64,000 bases of DNA from Dermacentor variabilis. Lineage: Eukaryota; Arthropoda; Arachnida; Ixodida; Ixodidae. The notes beneath the pieces are model-generated. The model was not told the origin of the DNA and made no database searches. It worked only from the letters and a program-made list of their open reading frames with translations. How positions within the stretch are numbered: the stretch's first letter is position 1; each line of letters starts with the position of its first letter. Below are positions 1-10,137 of the stretch, piece by piece. Where the stretch lies: assembly GCF_050947875.1 (NCBI RefSeq), contig NC_134569.1:208389627-208453626 (forward strand), given 5' to 3'. The position numbers and the translations under genes were made by a program.

Positions 1-484
1 TATTAAAGCTTCGTACTTACAACGAAAAATTCGTCCGGGCCAATTAAATTAGCGGCAATTCATGCTATTGGAAGTTAAGACAAAGGACCCAGACTTAATG
101 TGCCAATGTGTATCTTTATGCACAGGGCCACACTTTTCTCAGTAAAGTGTATTCATTTGTTCAGCTGCTCGTCAATCTAATTAAGTACTGCTAGTGGCTC
201 ACATGTTTCTTCGATCTTCAGTGCAGTTCGCAAACAGAAAGGCAGTTTGCACGGTCCACTCAACACCCCTGTTCGTGCAGTGGCCACCACGGCGAACAGC
301 GAATTCATTTCTGCAGCTGGCGTGTGGACTTAACCCCCAGGCGACAGCCACCATGCCGAAGTAACGATTAGAAGACACCATAGTCTCCTAGATAACTTCT
401 GGGGCTGCCAGTGACCGCAAAACGGCCATCTATGATGGCGCTCACATTCCTCTACACAGAACGGCGGCGCCACCTCCCCGTGTC
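1..484 (+). repeat. tRNA-Gly/U1 array unit, tRNA upstream flank (copy 1)
   Basis: This 5' flank of the first tRNA-Gly is repeated upstream of the tRNA-Gly genes at 10602 (10138-10601) and, from about 35637, at 35942. Shared landmarks are the stretch around 241-330 (GCAGTTTGCACGGTCCACT) and the segment around 346-385 with GCCGAAGTAACGATTAG. The copies differ by scattered substitutions and short indels. The unit runs off the left edge of the window. No protein-coding gene is seen; short open frames here are not conserved between copies. Confidence 0.8.
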
Positions 485-555
485 GCGTCGGTGGTTCAGT
501 GGTAGAATACGCGCCTGCCACGCGGGTGGCCCGGGTTCGATTCCCGGCCGACGCA
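485..555 (+). tRNA. tRNA-Gly(GCC), copy 1 with anticodon-stem mismatch
   Basis: A 71-nt sequence that folds as tRNA-Gly: acceptor GCGTCGG pairs with CCGACGC, A box TGGTTCAGTGG, anticodon loop CTGCCAC (GCC), B box GGTTCGATTCC, discriminator A, then a T-run that can serve as a Pol III terminator. It would decode GGC/GGT glycine codons. It differs from the other intact copies by T to G in the 5' side of the anticodon stem (ATACGCGCC instead of ATACTCGCC). That turns a G-T pair into a G-G mismatch, so this copy may be less active or a young pseudogene. It begins the array unit whose U1 gene starts 832 bp downstream. Confidence 0.9.
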
Positions 556-1308
556 TTTTTTCCCCTATCTTCTAGTGAGTGTTCTTTCCTCTCAGGTCGA
601 GGTTTTCATCACCCACATTTTTTTTTTTTTCGTTCGACTCCTATTTTACATCTTCTGTAGAATATTTTGCGTCTGCAAGGCTGAAGTCACTCAAACTGCA
701 TGCTGCTAGCCCCAACGCGTTGTCAAACATGTCACGAGTTCAAGAGACGAAGCCAGGCTGACAATACGTTCGCACTATATGTCGTACCTTACTCGCGGAC
801 ATCTGTGGATATTGTGTTGTGGACAGACATGTTCATGATTTTTTCTTTTTATATGTCACTCTGTAGTTGCCGAAATGCGCAGGATACATTAAAGCCGAGT
901 GGGCATGCTTTCATGAAATTGACCGCACAGCAATTGAGCAGTTAAACGAATCGTTCTATCCTAACGCACACGTTTCGTCTATCGTCACTTGTTGGAGTTG
1001 TGAGCGGTCGTCTCCGTCGCCGGTTGGCTGGATCACCGTTTTTGAAAAACGTCCTTGGGCTGCCTGATACGAACAATTAAATGATGTTTTGAAAAGGCCA
1101 CCTCGGGTACGACCGCAACGGTGGCGCCTCTGGTGGCGCGCTTCTCTGCGTTCGCAGAAACCAGCATGATAATCACTCAAAATTGCGGCCTCTCTCAGTA
1201 CAGCTGCAGGTAACGCAAAATTTAGCTTTACAGAATTCTGCAATGTACATTTCTGCTTTAAATTCCTGCGAACACGCATCGCATTATGTTCGGAGGCAAG
1301 ACTAATCT
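556..1308 (+). repeat. Array spacer between tRNA-Gly and U1 (copy 1)
   Basis: This spacer recurs with moderate divergence at 10673-11400, 17969-18700 and 36013-36740. A T-rich stretch follows the tRNA, and later landmarks include the segment near 885-1010 (ATACATTAAAGCCGAGTGG) and one near 1100-1290. The spacing between tRNA and U1 is held between 806 and 832 bp in four units. I see no gene in it; open frames are not shared between copies. Confidence 0.75.
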
Positions 1309-1387
1309 TCAGTCGTCGACAACTGCGCACCGGCGCCGCTTGTCGGATCGCCAGATGTGTGCACCGATGTCACGACGCTGCCTCGGC
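1309..1387 (+). promoter_or_regulatory. Conserved U1 upstream region (putative PSE-containing promoter)
   Basis: The roughly 80 bp before the U1 start are the best conserved flank in all five copies, including GCACCGGCGCCGCTTGTCGG and GACGCTGCC(T/C)CGGC next to the RNA start. Animal U1 genes are driven by a proximal sequence element at about -45 to -75, so this block is the natural candidate. I cannot match it to a known tick PSE, so the function is inferred from position and conservation. Confidence 0.55.
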
Positions 1388-1551
1388 ATACTTACCTGGT
1401 GCCGGGGTAACCGTGATCAGCGAGGCGGTGCCCCCAGGGAGAGGCGCGGGCATTGCACTGCGCCTGTGCTGACCCCTGCCACTACCCCAAACTGGGGCAG
1501 ATGGGGCATGCAATTTTTGGTAGTGGGGGACTGCGTTCGCGCTATCCCCCT
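1388..1551 (+). ncRNA. U1 spliceosomal snRNA, copy 1
   Basis: A 164-nt U1 small nuclear RNA. It starts with ATACTTACCTGG, which pairs with 5' splice sites, and has stem-loop I (GTGATCAGCGAGG), stem-loop II (CATTGCACTGC), a stem-loop III (TACCCCAAACTGGGGCA), the Sm site AATTTTTGG at about 1512-1520, and the terminal stem-loop GGGGGACTGCGTTCGCGC. The length equals the usual animal U1. It carries one C to T change in stem-loop II (GCGCCTGTGC) relative to the other four copies. A motif resembling an snRNA 3' box (ATTCCAAAAATAG) follows within 30 bp. The copy looks functional, but one change in a structured region leaves a variant or early pseudogene possible. Confidence 0.93.
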
Positions 1552-1739
1552 ATCCATACGAAATTCCAAAAATAGATTGGTATTGCGAGCAGTGCGTCCC
1601 CTAGACTGGTTTCGTGCAAACATCCCTTTAACGTCAGGCAGCATTGTACAATGCTGTTGTGTGGTTGCCGCAGACTTGATACCATTTCGGCGCAGCGTAA
1701 GCAGGCTGCTTTTTGTTTGTGGTTAAGCACTTGAGGTTT
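1552..1739 (+). repeat. Array unit, U1 downstream flank (copy 1)
   Basis: This matches the flank after the second U1 (11647-11835) and in part that after the third (18945-19035). It holds the 3'-box-like ATTCCAAAAATAG and no gene. It is interrupted at 1739/1740 by a TIR element that is absent from the other copies. Confidence 0.7.
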
Positions 1740-2488
1740 AAGAGGAAGCTTTAGCTCGGGTGCTCCGATCTAAATACGTGTAAAAGGAGAATTCGTTTTT
1801 CTCGGCAACCGCTGCACCAAATTTGTCGAGGTTTGTTACATTTAAAAGAAAAGCTTAAAATCTAGTGACTGTTGGTTTCGAGTTTTTGAGGAGTTAGTTC
1901 CAATTTTTTATTAAAAATCAGCACGAATCGAAAATTTTCAACAAACTAGACTATCAAATTTACAACTCTGTAACTCAACAACGAAAAAAGGTAATACAAT
2001 TCTGTGAATTGCATCTAATAGTGCATCTAAAGCGGACAAAAATTAAATTGATATGTTACACATATCAATTTCAAAATTACACATATCAAAATTTAGTAAT
2101 ATGGACATACAGCTTTTGCAGAACCTTTGTAACCAACGTAACAAATTCACGTAAGATGTAAAATGACATATCGAATTTTTCCGCTTTGAATGATCTAATG
2201 GATGCCGTTTGCAGAACCGCGATATCTGTCCTTGATGCAAAGCTATGAATTCGTAAACTTCGTGCTTCTATTTTTATCAAACGGTCGAATATTTGAAATT
2301 TTTTTAACAATATTCGGGCCCTAAATCGAAATTCTGCACCTAACATTCACTAGAATTTAGCTTTCTCTCTCAAGTGCAACAAACTTCATTAAAATCGGTC
2401 CAGGGGTTATCTCAGATAAACGTTTTTGCGTTTTACATGCATTTGAATAGGCCGCGTCGGATTTGGGCCCGAGCTAAAACTTCCTCTT
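1740..2488. mobile_element. Non-autonomous TIR DNA element inserted in array unit 1
   Basis: Seen directly: the 21-bp ends AAGAGGAAGCTTTAGCTCGGG (1740-1760) and its inverted partner at 2468-2488 match at 20 of 21 positions and bound a 749-bp AT-rich body without a coding frame. The paralogous flanks at 11830 and 19022 read straight through the site without it, so the insertion can be defined by empty sites. The superfamily is not recognised and no clear target duplication is visible. Confidence 0.7.
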
Positions 2489-2708
2489 GTAATCGAACTC
2501 GCGCGAAGTATGGCATGTGACCCCCCCCCCCCCCCCCTTGGCGCACTGGCGGGATGCTTGGCTGATTAGACCTCCACTCAAGTTCTAAATATTGCAGCAG
2601 AGCTATTTAAGGCTAGGGCATCGTGGCTTTTTCGTGCCCGTCAACATTTCTGTGCCTGCGAAAGCTCGGCTCCCGAATTTCGATGCAGAATCGCTCCATT
2701 CTATGCAA

Positions 2709-2851
2709 AAGCCAACCATGGGCTACTGATCGGGCTGCCAGCGTTATGGACCGAAGCAACATAAACGCTTGAGTGCAGTGGGGTCGTGCGGGGGCCCGGG
2801 AGCCTGTGTGCCCCAAACTCCTCACTCTTAATATAAGGTTTTTATGATGAT
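2709..2851 (+). mobile_element. 3' end fragment of RNase-H LINE
   Basis: This segment matches, on the + strand, the extreme 3' end of the minus-strand LINE at 12334-13122: shared stretches include GGGCTGCCAGCGTTATGGA and AACGCTTGAGTGCAGTGGGG. It ends in a GATGATGATA tail. It is a 5'-truncated insertion of about 140 bp with no coding capacity beyond the last codons. Related 3' terminal pieces also occur near 11905-11950 and 19110-19160. A poly-C run lies just before it (2521-2537). Confidence 0.7.
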
Positions 2852-3639
2852 GATACGTTTCATCATTTGTATACGCATATTCATTGGATTAATTATTAAA
2901 AGGCACCATTTTCAGGATCAGTATACTCGGGTAGATTTTTTTGCTTGCTTACGGGGCTATGAGTCATTCATTGTCTTTTTGGACGGACATATTTTTCGTT
3001 GGGTAGGCATACAAATGCATACTCATTTAATAACACAGAGGTAAGGTGAGGATGTGTCACGATGACCACCCATCAGGACGATAAATGTGTTAGTACGTTT
3101 GTTCGACATTCTGCGTCATGTGTCAAACAGCTTCGCTGGTCATCTACCCTCACAGAGTGGAATTGCTCATTATTGTTTCTATTATAATACAAAAAAAATC
3201 GATGTACCACTTCATGACTTAATTCCTTCCTCTTGAGTAGCTAGGCGGAACCTTTGCTTTGGGGAATGCTCTCTGCTGCTTGTCACCGGTGGAAGTTCAA
3301 TTCTGTTTGATTTCCTTTTACAGAAAGGAGTAGAACCTGAAAGCTGAGGAATCAGCTTGACAAGCGGTTCCGACTCCCTGCAGGGTGACAGCAGCACTGC
3401 AGCCACGACAACGCTAAAAAAAAAGAAAGCAGTTCAAATACTCTTAACAGAGAAAGGCCAAACAAATTTTTTAATGTGGTGAAAGAAAGCATGCAGTATG
3501 TATATGTAAATGATCATACATGAGCTGGTGTGATAGAGAGCGAAGGTACGAAAAGTAAATAGCAACTTCCATAACAAAGTTTAGAACTTCTTGCTGAGCG
3601 AGTCGGCGCGTGGCTGCGTTTTAGGAAGAGTTGCGCCTT
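2852..3639. other. Intergenic, no gene recognised
   Basis: AT-rich sequence without a defensible coding frame. A short dispersed repeat near 3128-3170 (CAGCTTCGCTGGTCATC followed by a CACAGAGTGGAATTGCTC-type block) recurs in part at 31408-31450 and 34471-34512, so part of this stretch is itself repeat-derived. Confidence 0.5.
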
Positions 3640-4511
3640 ATGAAAAACGAACACATGAAGATATGACTTTGGATATGTTGACGACTTTTTAATTGTATCC
3701 AAATAAAGTACCTGGACCTGCACTGATTCAGTGAGCAGTATTTTAGCCCTTCCTAGACAATATGGAAAGGGTTTGGCTTTCACGCACGAACATCCTGCTA
3801 CTACTTAGGTCTTAAACTGCAGTTTGGCTTGCATCATATTTGCTGGCCCTATGCACCATGAGCACAGAAAGAGATTTTACCTTATGATTCTGTGCATTCG
3901 AAGATAGTTAAGAGGGCGATTGCAAGTTCCTGCTTGCAACCTGCTCTTACAAAATCATGCCTGCATGCAATGCAAGACAGTTTTCATAATCAAATTAACA
4001 GGCTACTTTCAGCCGGCTTCTCCTGTGAGGTCATCACAGTAGTGGCCGAGGACCTTCTTAAGAAGGTAAAAGAAAACAAAAACATGGCAGCAGCACTGAG
4101 TACTTGCTCAGAAAGAAACCCATGGTTGTGCCATGTATGCACGAAGAAGTCGCCCACAGCATTAAATAAAGTGGCAAGAAGACATGGCGTCCCTGTCGCT
4201 TTTTCAGCCCCAACTAAGCTCGCTGGGTCATGTCCGAGGATAAGCGAAGAAGAAGCCCGACGAAGCGCCTGCGGAATAAAGCTTTCCGTAACCTTTATGA
4301 GAAGTACTACGGGCGTGGTATATCAAATCCCGCTAATATGTGGACGAGTATATGTGGGCCAAACAGGGCGCTGCGTGAGTAAACGCACCGGGGAGCATGC
4401 ATTGTCAATTAGGAAAGAAGAAGGAGTACACCAATCGCCCGCTCATTGCATTGCATGTAAAGGATGTAGACCACTGTTCAACAAAATTAAGATTCTAGGC
4501 CGCCGAGCGTG
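3640..4511 (+). pseudogene. Penelope-like element, RT end plus GIY-YIG endonuclease (5'- and 3'-truncated)
   Basis: Decayed C-terminal half of a Penelope-like retroelement polyprotein. The RT active-site motif YVDDFLIVS lies at about 3674-3700 and is followed by a stop and frame changes. An open stretch at 3892-4512 then carries the RT thumb/connector (around HSKIVKRAIASSCL) and the GIY-YIG domain, with VVYQIPLICG, RVYVGQTGRC and a REH-like TGEHALS motif, ending KILG. GIY-YIG endonucleases nick target DNA for these elements. It is truncated at the 3' side exactly where LINE A begins. Assignment rests on the YVDD plus GIY-YIG combination, which is diagnostic for the endonuclease-bearing Penelope class. 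Confidence 0.8.
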
Positions 4512-4519
4512 ACGGACCT

Positions 4520-5240
4520 GTGCATCATGTGCTCCAACGGAACGGCATCAGCGGCCCAGCTTGGCCGTGGAAATAGGTTTGCTGGCTCGGATGACCAGGA
4601 TTACGAAGTTATTTTGCCGCGGCCACCAGCAGGTCGAATTATTTTATATACGCTGTTTTTGCACGACAATGTCAGAGCAAGGCCCTATACAAGGTCGAGG
4701 ATTTTCGCGGCGTAGTGGTTCTTTTGGCACTGCTCCACGAGGTTGTCGCCTTGGGGCGTACCAAATGAACCACATCCGGGCTATCACGTTCAACAGTGCT
4801 GAAAGAATGGTGAAGCTTCTCTCAGCCCGTGGATTGACTGTGAAAGAACGACGGTGCATTATTGATCCCGATGACCAGGAAGTGAGGATGAAGATCCACT
4901 AGATTTTGTACAACGTGCAGGATGAAGATTTGCGAACAGCCCTTGCACCGTACGGAACCGTGAAGGAAGTTACCAAGGAATGCTGGCGCGTTCAGGGAGT
5001 CAGATAAATGTTCGTCAACGCGTTCTGTGTCTTTGAAGTTGAAGCCTGGTGTTACAATTGATGACCTGTCTCACCAGCTACACGTTGCCGGAGAAAACGC
5101 CCGCGTTGTAGTTCCTGGAAGAGCCCCACTTTGCCTAAGGTGTCATACCTCAGGACACGTCCAACGTGAATGCAAAGCTTCCGGTCGTGGTCAGTGCCGT
5201 CGCTTCGGCCATGATCAGTCGCAGTGCGTCAAGACATAGC
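4520..5240 (+). pseudogene. LINE A ORF1 (Gag-like, CCHC zinc knuckle)
   Basis: Broken ORF1 of LINE A. Recognisable pieces are an N-terminal part (DDQDYEVILPRPPAG), a middle with CIIDPDDQEVRMKIH ending in a stop at 4900, and a C-terminal part with CLRCHTSGHVQREC (CCHC), followed by a second Cys-rich motif. LINE ORF1 proteins bind the element RNA and act as chaperones during target-primed reverse transcription. Equivalent motifs occur in LINEs B (CLRCHNTGHIRREC) and C (CLRCKRVGHVRRQC). Several stops and frameshifts make it non-functional. Homopolymers of G (5363-5378) and C (5597-5608) interrupt the region between ORF1 and ORF2. Confidence 0.75.
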
Positions 5241-6393
5241 AAATATCACAGGGCACACGAGAAGACGAAACCGAACTTATCATGGATGCGAATGAATACG
5301 AGGAGACAGCGAGTACAGCCGAAAACCATGTGCCGCAGCCAGCGCCTAACGCCGTCAGGGCGGGGGGGGGGGGGGGGCAGCGACACAACCTGAAGACCAG
5401 ACCACTGCGTCGATGCAGGCTGTAGCCCCGAAGGTTGATGCAGTGGAACGAAAAGGAAGTCAAACTACTACTACTGAAGAGGGCGGAGAAGGCATGGACG
5501 TCGTCTAACCAAGCATCGGTAGCGCGCCAGCAAAGAGGACACGCGACAAGGCCTGCGTCGAAGAGGCTCAACATCCTTCTACAAGTATGGACGACCCCCC
5601 CCCCCCCCTCAAATCGGGAGGACAGCGCCGGGCGACATTTCGCCCGAAGCCCATCATCTCGCCTGACAAAAAACCGGCGCCGACTACGCGTAGAAACCAT
5701 GGCACCCTTCTGGCTTGACAAAGGACGAGAGGCGACGCACGACGGGACTGCGAAGAGCAGCGCGCTGAGACCTGTGTCAGCGTGCTGCGGATAGCCCGAA
5801 CGCCTCTTGGGCGTGCGGCAACAGGCGCGCAATTGCCGCACGCCCAAGAGGCAAAAATTGCCGTACTTCTGGGTGCTTTAAGACTGAGGGTGAGCACGAA
5901 GTCGTTCGGTCTTTTTTAATTTGTAGCGCACATGGCAGTCAGAAGAGAAGCAGCACTTCAATTTGCCACGTTTAATGTAAGGGGACTGGCAGCGAGGCAT
6001 CGTCACTCTCAATTAAGTCGCCTCCTGCTCGAGAACGATGTGGACGTAGTGACAGCGCAAAAGACTATAAGGTAGCAAGTGAAGCTCAGAGGAACCGCAT
6101 GGTTGAGCCTTTTTAGAAGCCGGTATAATGTATGTGTGTGTCATTCTGTTGGTACGTCGGGAGGGTGTGTCATTTTAATTCGGAATTCTTTAGGTGTTGA
6201 AGAATCTGTTACAATTTTCAACACCGGGCGTTTTGTGTTGTGTGTGTGCTAAAAATAGGGAAAATGAGCGCAAAACTTTCTTCGAAATGGTGCAGCCCTA
6301 TCTGAAGTCTCCTAGATGTATTATGTTTATGGGTTTCTTCAACTGTGTGTGCATGCCCGAAGACAGAGTTACTAACACGACCATTCGAGAGCA

Positions 6394-6630
6394 CCCGCCG
6401 TGGTTGCTCAGTGGCTATGGTGTTGGGCTGCTGAGCACGAGGTCGCGGGATCGAATCCCGGCCACGGCGGCCGCATTTCGATGGGGGCGAAATGCGAAAA
6501 CGCCCGTGTGCTTAGATTTAGGTGCACGTTAAAGAACCCCAGGTGGTCAAAATTTCAGGAGTCCTCCACTACGGCGTGCCTCATAATCAGAAAGTGGTTT
6601 TGGCACGTAAAACCCCAAATATTATTATTA
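6394..6630 (+). mobile_element. tRNA-derived SINE (Ruka-like) inside LINE A endonuclease
   Basis: A SINE with a tRNA-like head (A box TGGTTGCTCAGTGGC, B box GGGATCGAATCCC), a body with GGCCGCATTTCGATGGGGGC, and an end GGTTTTGGCACGTAAAACCCC followed by ATTATTATTA. It is flanked by 12-13 bp target duplications, CCATTCGAGAGC (6381-6392) and CCATTCCAGAGC (6631-6642), which differ at one base. It interrupts the endonuclease domain of LINE A and is therefore younger. Family naming is from memory of the tick Ruka SINE. Confidence 0.85.
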
Positions 6631-8112
6631 CCATTCCAGAGCAAAGCTCGTTACTTTTGGATGCAATTGTAATGGAGCATAATTTGGAAGACGTCGGGAA
6701 TGCCCTGTAAGAGGGTGCCCGTCTGCAATGCACACATTTCCTACAAGCAAGCCATGCAAGACTTGACAGAGTTTGTCTTTGCTGGCGTGGTCTCAATGTG
6801 CAGTGACTATTCGTTAAAAACGTTGCGTTGAGCGATCAATGCATGGTAATGTTCAGAGTGTGAACGAATACCAAAAGGTCGAAGTTCTACTGGGAACTAT
6901 GGAAATTTAATGTAAAGCTTCTCGAGGATGAACGCTTTGTGCGCACAGCAAAAGAAAAGAAATGAACCGTTTGTAAACGGGTGTTCAAAGGGACATTATT
7001 GCAAACTGTGAACATTTTAAAGAAGAAATAAAAGTTACCGCTATGAAAGAGCGAGTGCGCTACGCCAAAGTGACAATTCAGAAGAAAAAAAACATTTCTG
7101 AACCGCCTAAATTTGCTGCTCAGTTTGTAAAGTGCGCAGCCGGGCCAGTATGCAAAAGATATAAAAGAAACAAAATAAATTAGAACTGGTGGACAAAGAG
7201 ATATATAAAGGAGCGGCCATACGCGCACGTGCAGAACAATTGTGGTTTGGCGAGACGCCGACAAAACGATCTCTGCGATGAAAATCGTTATGAAGTGAAG
7301 AACGAGACAAAAGAGATAAAGTGCAAGGGCGAAACGGCTCGTGATTCCAACACTATTCAATGTGCGTTTGTTGATTATTACGTGTATGACTACTGGGTCA
7401 CGAGTCAAGTGTTGAAGAAGGCCTCGCGGCGGAGTTTTTGGCACTGATGCCCATCTTAGATGATGAAGTCAAGCTTGGGCTGGAGGCAGGGATTAGTGCA
7501 GCGGAAGTAGGGCGCGCAATCGACGAGTTAAGCTCTGGCAAATCACCTGGACCGGACGGGCTGGGCGCAGCGTTTTACAAATCGTTGAAGCGTGACATGG
7601 CGCATATTCTGCCCAGCGTTCAAGAAACATACAAAAAGCAGATGATTTCTCCGTCCTTTCGAAGAACTCGCATCGTCCTGGTTCCGAAGAGTGATGACCC
7701 GGTTAAGAAATTGTCAGTCAAAGCTTACCGGCCCATAAGTCTCACGAATGGGGAGTATAAGATTTTCACGAAGGTTCTGGGCTGCAGAATGTAATAAACT
7801 ATCGTAGGCCAGCACCAAACGTGCGGAATTAATGGACGCACGATAACGATAAATATTCACTTAGCACGGGGCATATTCAAATGCTGCGATGCATTTGATT
7901 AACATGTAGCCATGTTGCAACTGGACATGGAAAAGGCCTTTGACCGCGTCAACCACCATATTCTGTTTTCTATCCTCGAACACGTGAATATCAGCCGAGT
8001 GCTCTTGGAAGGTGTCAAAATGGCATATGATGATTGTACGGCAAACATTAGTGTTGATAAGCAGCTGAGTGAAAGTGTTGTAGTTCGTTATTCCGTGAGA
8101 GAAGGGTGCCCA

Positions 8113-8322
8113 CTATATGGTTTTACGTGCCAAAACCACTTTCTGATTATGAGGCACGCCGTAGTGGAGGACTTCGGAAATTTCGACTATATTTGATTCT
8201 TTAACGGGTACGGGTGTTCTCGCATTTCGCGCCCATCGAAATGCGGCCGCCGTGGCCGGGATTCGATCCCGCGACCTCGTGCTCAGCAGCCAAACGCCAT
8301 AGCCACTGAGCAACCACGGCGA
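8113..8322 (-). mobile_element. tRNA-derived SINE (Ruka-like), reverse orientation, inside LINE A RT
   Basis: The same SINE family as at 6394, in the opposite orientation: the tRNA-like head is at the 8322 end and the GGCACGTAAAACC tail at the 8113 end. It splits the RT between REGCPL and the YADD motif. Short repeats AAGGGTG(C/T)C at 8102-8110 and 8325-8333 flank it as a probable target duplication. Confidence 0.8.
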
Positions 8323-9787
8323 ATAAGGGTGTCTATTGCCTCCATTGTTGTTTGCACTGTATCTCGAATCGTTTCGCCTGAAAATTATATCAAACTAAAA
8401 AGTGCGTGGCTTCACGATGTTGTCCACTGAAGTTAGTGCTTTCATATGCGGATGATATCGCCATTTTTCGCGAAGATAGGGAAAGTGTGGCTGAAGCGGT
8501 GAAGGATGCGGCTAGGTTTTGCAAAGCCTCTGGAAGCGTGATAAACTGGGGAAAATGTTTTGGCTTCTGGCACGGGCAAATAGAATTATGCGCCTGTTCG
8601 AGAGCGTTCAGGGGGAAGCGGAAACTGAGCGCACACGAGAACGCACAAATGGGGTGGCCGTGATCATTCAATTCTTGCTTTGGGCGCAGTATGTAACTTT
8701 TTTAATTTGGGGGGGGGGGGGGTCAAAGTATTGTATGTGCTTCAGGCACTGCGCATGTCACGGACCAGCGTCCAGATAAGGCACCGAGTTTTCGCAGTGT
8801 TCATTTGGGGGTCGTGTAGGGAGAGGAGAAGTCGCACGAATCTTTTTCTGTCCGTAGAAAAGGGGCCTAGGTTCGGCTCATTTGTTTCTCGGGCAACTTG
8901 TGGCTAGATTTATGTCGCTCCGTGACCAAAAAGACGCGTGCCTGCGTACGGTAATGCAAATTCGGCCGAAAGAAGCACTACCGGAATACGTTGTATCATC
9001 CAGCCCTGTGAAACACGTGTGCGTGCGCGGCTTTCTGTGGGAGGCTGTGCGCGCTTTTCAATGTATGAAAGTTCGTTTTTCTGCGCAGTAACTGGCTGAT
9101 GTTAAGAGGAAACAACTTTATAAGGACCTCGTGGACACTTGGTTGCCTATACCGCGGTGTACCGTTCCATACACTGTCTCGGCGCGGAGTGACCTGAGGA
9201 GTGTTAAAAAGATTTCGGTGCGGCCTTCAGTGAAAACATTCTTTCAGCTGCACATTGGCATACTGCCCGTGAAGTCATGGCTTCAAGAGAACGGAATATT
9301 TGTCCCGTGGTCCCTCAACTGTCTAATCTGCAGAAAACCGGAAACTACAGACCACATTTTCCTTCACTGCACATACACTGTATTTCACTGGGACGTCTTG
9401 CAAAGAACCTTAAAAAAGCAACTTCTCATATCGCTTACGACATACGATTTCAATCGGTAGATAGCGGAGACGAAGTGCCGTGGGATATGTTTATACTTAT
9501 CAGCTTAACACAGTATATGGAAAAATCGAATGGCATTTAGGCATGCAGATGAGACTATTCTGCGTGTATGCGAGTATATTATTGAAAGCGTGTCTTATAT
9601 AAGAGTTGTGTTTTAGGCTCAAAAGGAACAGCCAGAGCGGCTCCGGATAATGAACGACCTTGCTCAACTGAAACGCTTTTAATCCTTTGGTGTCAGCTGG
9701 TCAGCGCACCGCTCGCGTTTTTTTACAGGTAAAGTGATTTGTTTTGTATGCGTTTCATTGTGTTACGTAACAAACGAAAAAAAAAAA

Positions 9788-9858
9788 GCGTCGGTGGTTC
9801 AGTGGTAGAATACTCGCCTGCCACGCGGGTGGCCCGGGTTCGATTCCCGGCCGACGCA
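9788..9858 (+). tRNA. tRNA-Gly(GCC), copy 2, immediately after LINE A tail
   Basis: Intact 71-nt tRNA-Gly with anticodon GCC, both internal promoter boxes (TGGTTCAGTGG, GGTTCGATTCC), fully paired stems and a downstream T-run (from 9861). Its first base follows an 11-A run that ends LINE A, so the native 5' flank is missing. The internal promoter and the Pol III terminator remain, so transcription is still plausible. No U1 gene follows in register: the next array unit starts at 10138 with its own tRNA. Confidence 0.93.
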
Positions 9859-10137
9859 GCTTTTTTTTCTTTTTTGCTCTCTTTTCTAGTGTCCTTTTTT
9901 CCTTGTCATGATGCTTTTTTGGGCTGATGTTTTGTTATTGCCATTCGAATGAAGCCGGCTACATCGCCTCCGTCGCTGCTACTTCCTTAGAATCATCGTG
10001 ATTCAGTGTATAAAAGATGGGGGGCGGGGAGAAAGAAACTTTGGAGAAGTAATTTCTCTCTATAGTGCCATTAGACAAGGCAGGATGGCTCGCGTTAAAT
10101 AATCACCTCTCAAGGACTCCGAGGGCCAATTGGAAAG
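9859..10137. other. Intergenic, no gene recognised
   Basis: T-rich sequence after the tRNA, then a short segment with a purine-rich block near 10018-10040. No coding frame, RNA gene or recognisable repeat is seen. Confidence 0.5.

Larger units (their letters stand above)
5932..9540 (+). pseudogene. LINE A ORF2 (endonuclease-reverse transcriptase), disrupted
   Basis: ORF2 remains in pieces. The APE endonuclease begins with ATFNVRGL-type sequence at about 5970 and ends with an SHARLDRV motif near 6750; it is split by a SINE at 6394-6630. RT follows with GKSPGPDGLGAAFY (7535-7580), YRPISLTN (about 7730), LQLDMEKAFDRVN (7915-7960), REGCPL (about 8100) and the catalytic YADD at 8445-8456. A second SINE interrupts it at 8113-8322. 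The C-terminal part runs to about 9540 and includes a Cys/His cluster near 9320-9375 (CLICRKPETTDHIFLHC). Many stops make it dead. Clade assignment to L1/Tx1 rests on these motif styles and is inference. Confidence 0.8.
4512..9787 (+). mobile_element. LINE A (L1/Tx1-like), near full length, ending at tRNA-Gly +1
   Basis: Non-LTR retrotransposon with two decayed ORFs: an ORF1 with a CCHC knuckle, and an ORF2 with an APE-type endonuclease, RT and C-terminal region. Its first bases (ACGGACCTGTGC) match the start of LINE C (ACGGCTGTGC), so the 5' end appears complete. The 3' end is a run of 11 A at 9777-9787, directly joined to the first base of an intact tRNA-Gly. Two Ruka-like SINEs sit inside it. 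Its 5' flank is a Penelope fragment rather than the usual tRNA upstream flank. Only GCGT (4507-4510) is shared with the tRNA start, so no clear target duplication can be claimed here. Confidence 0.85.
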
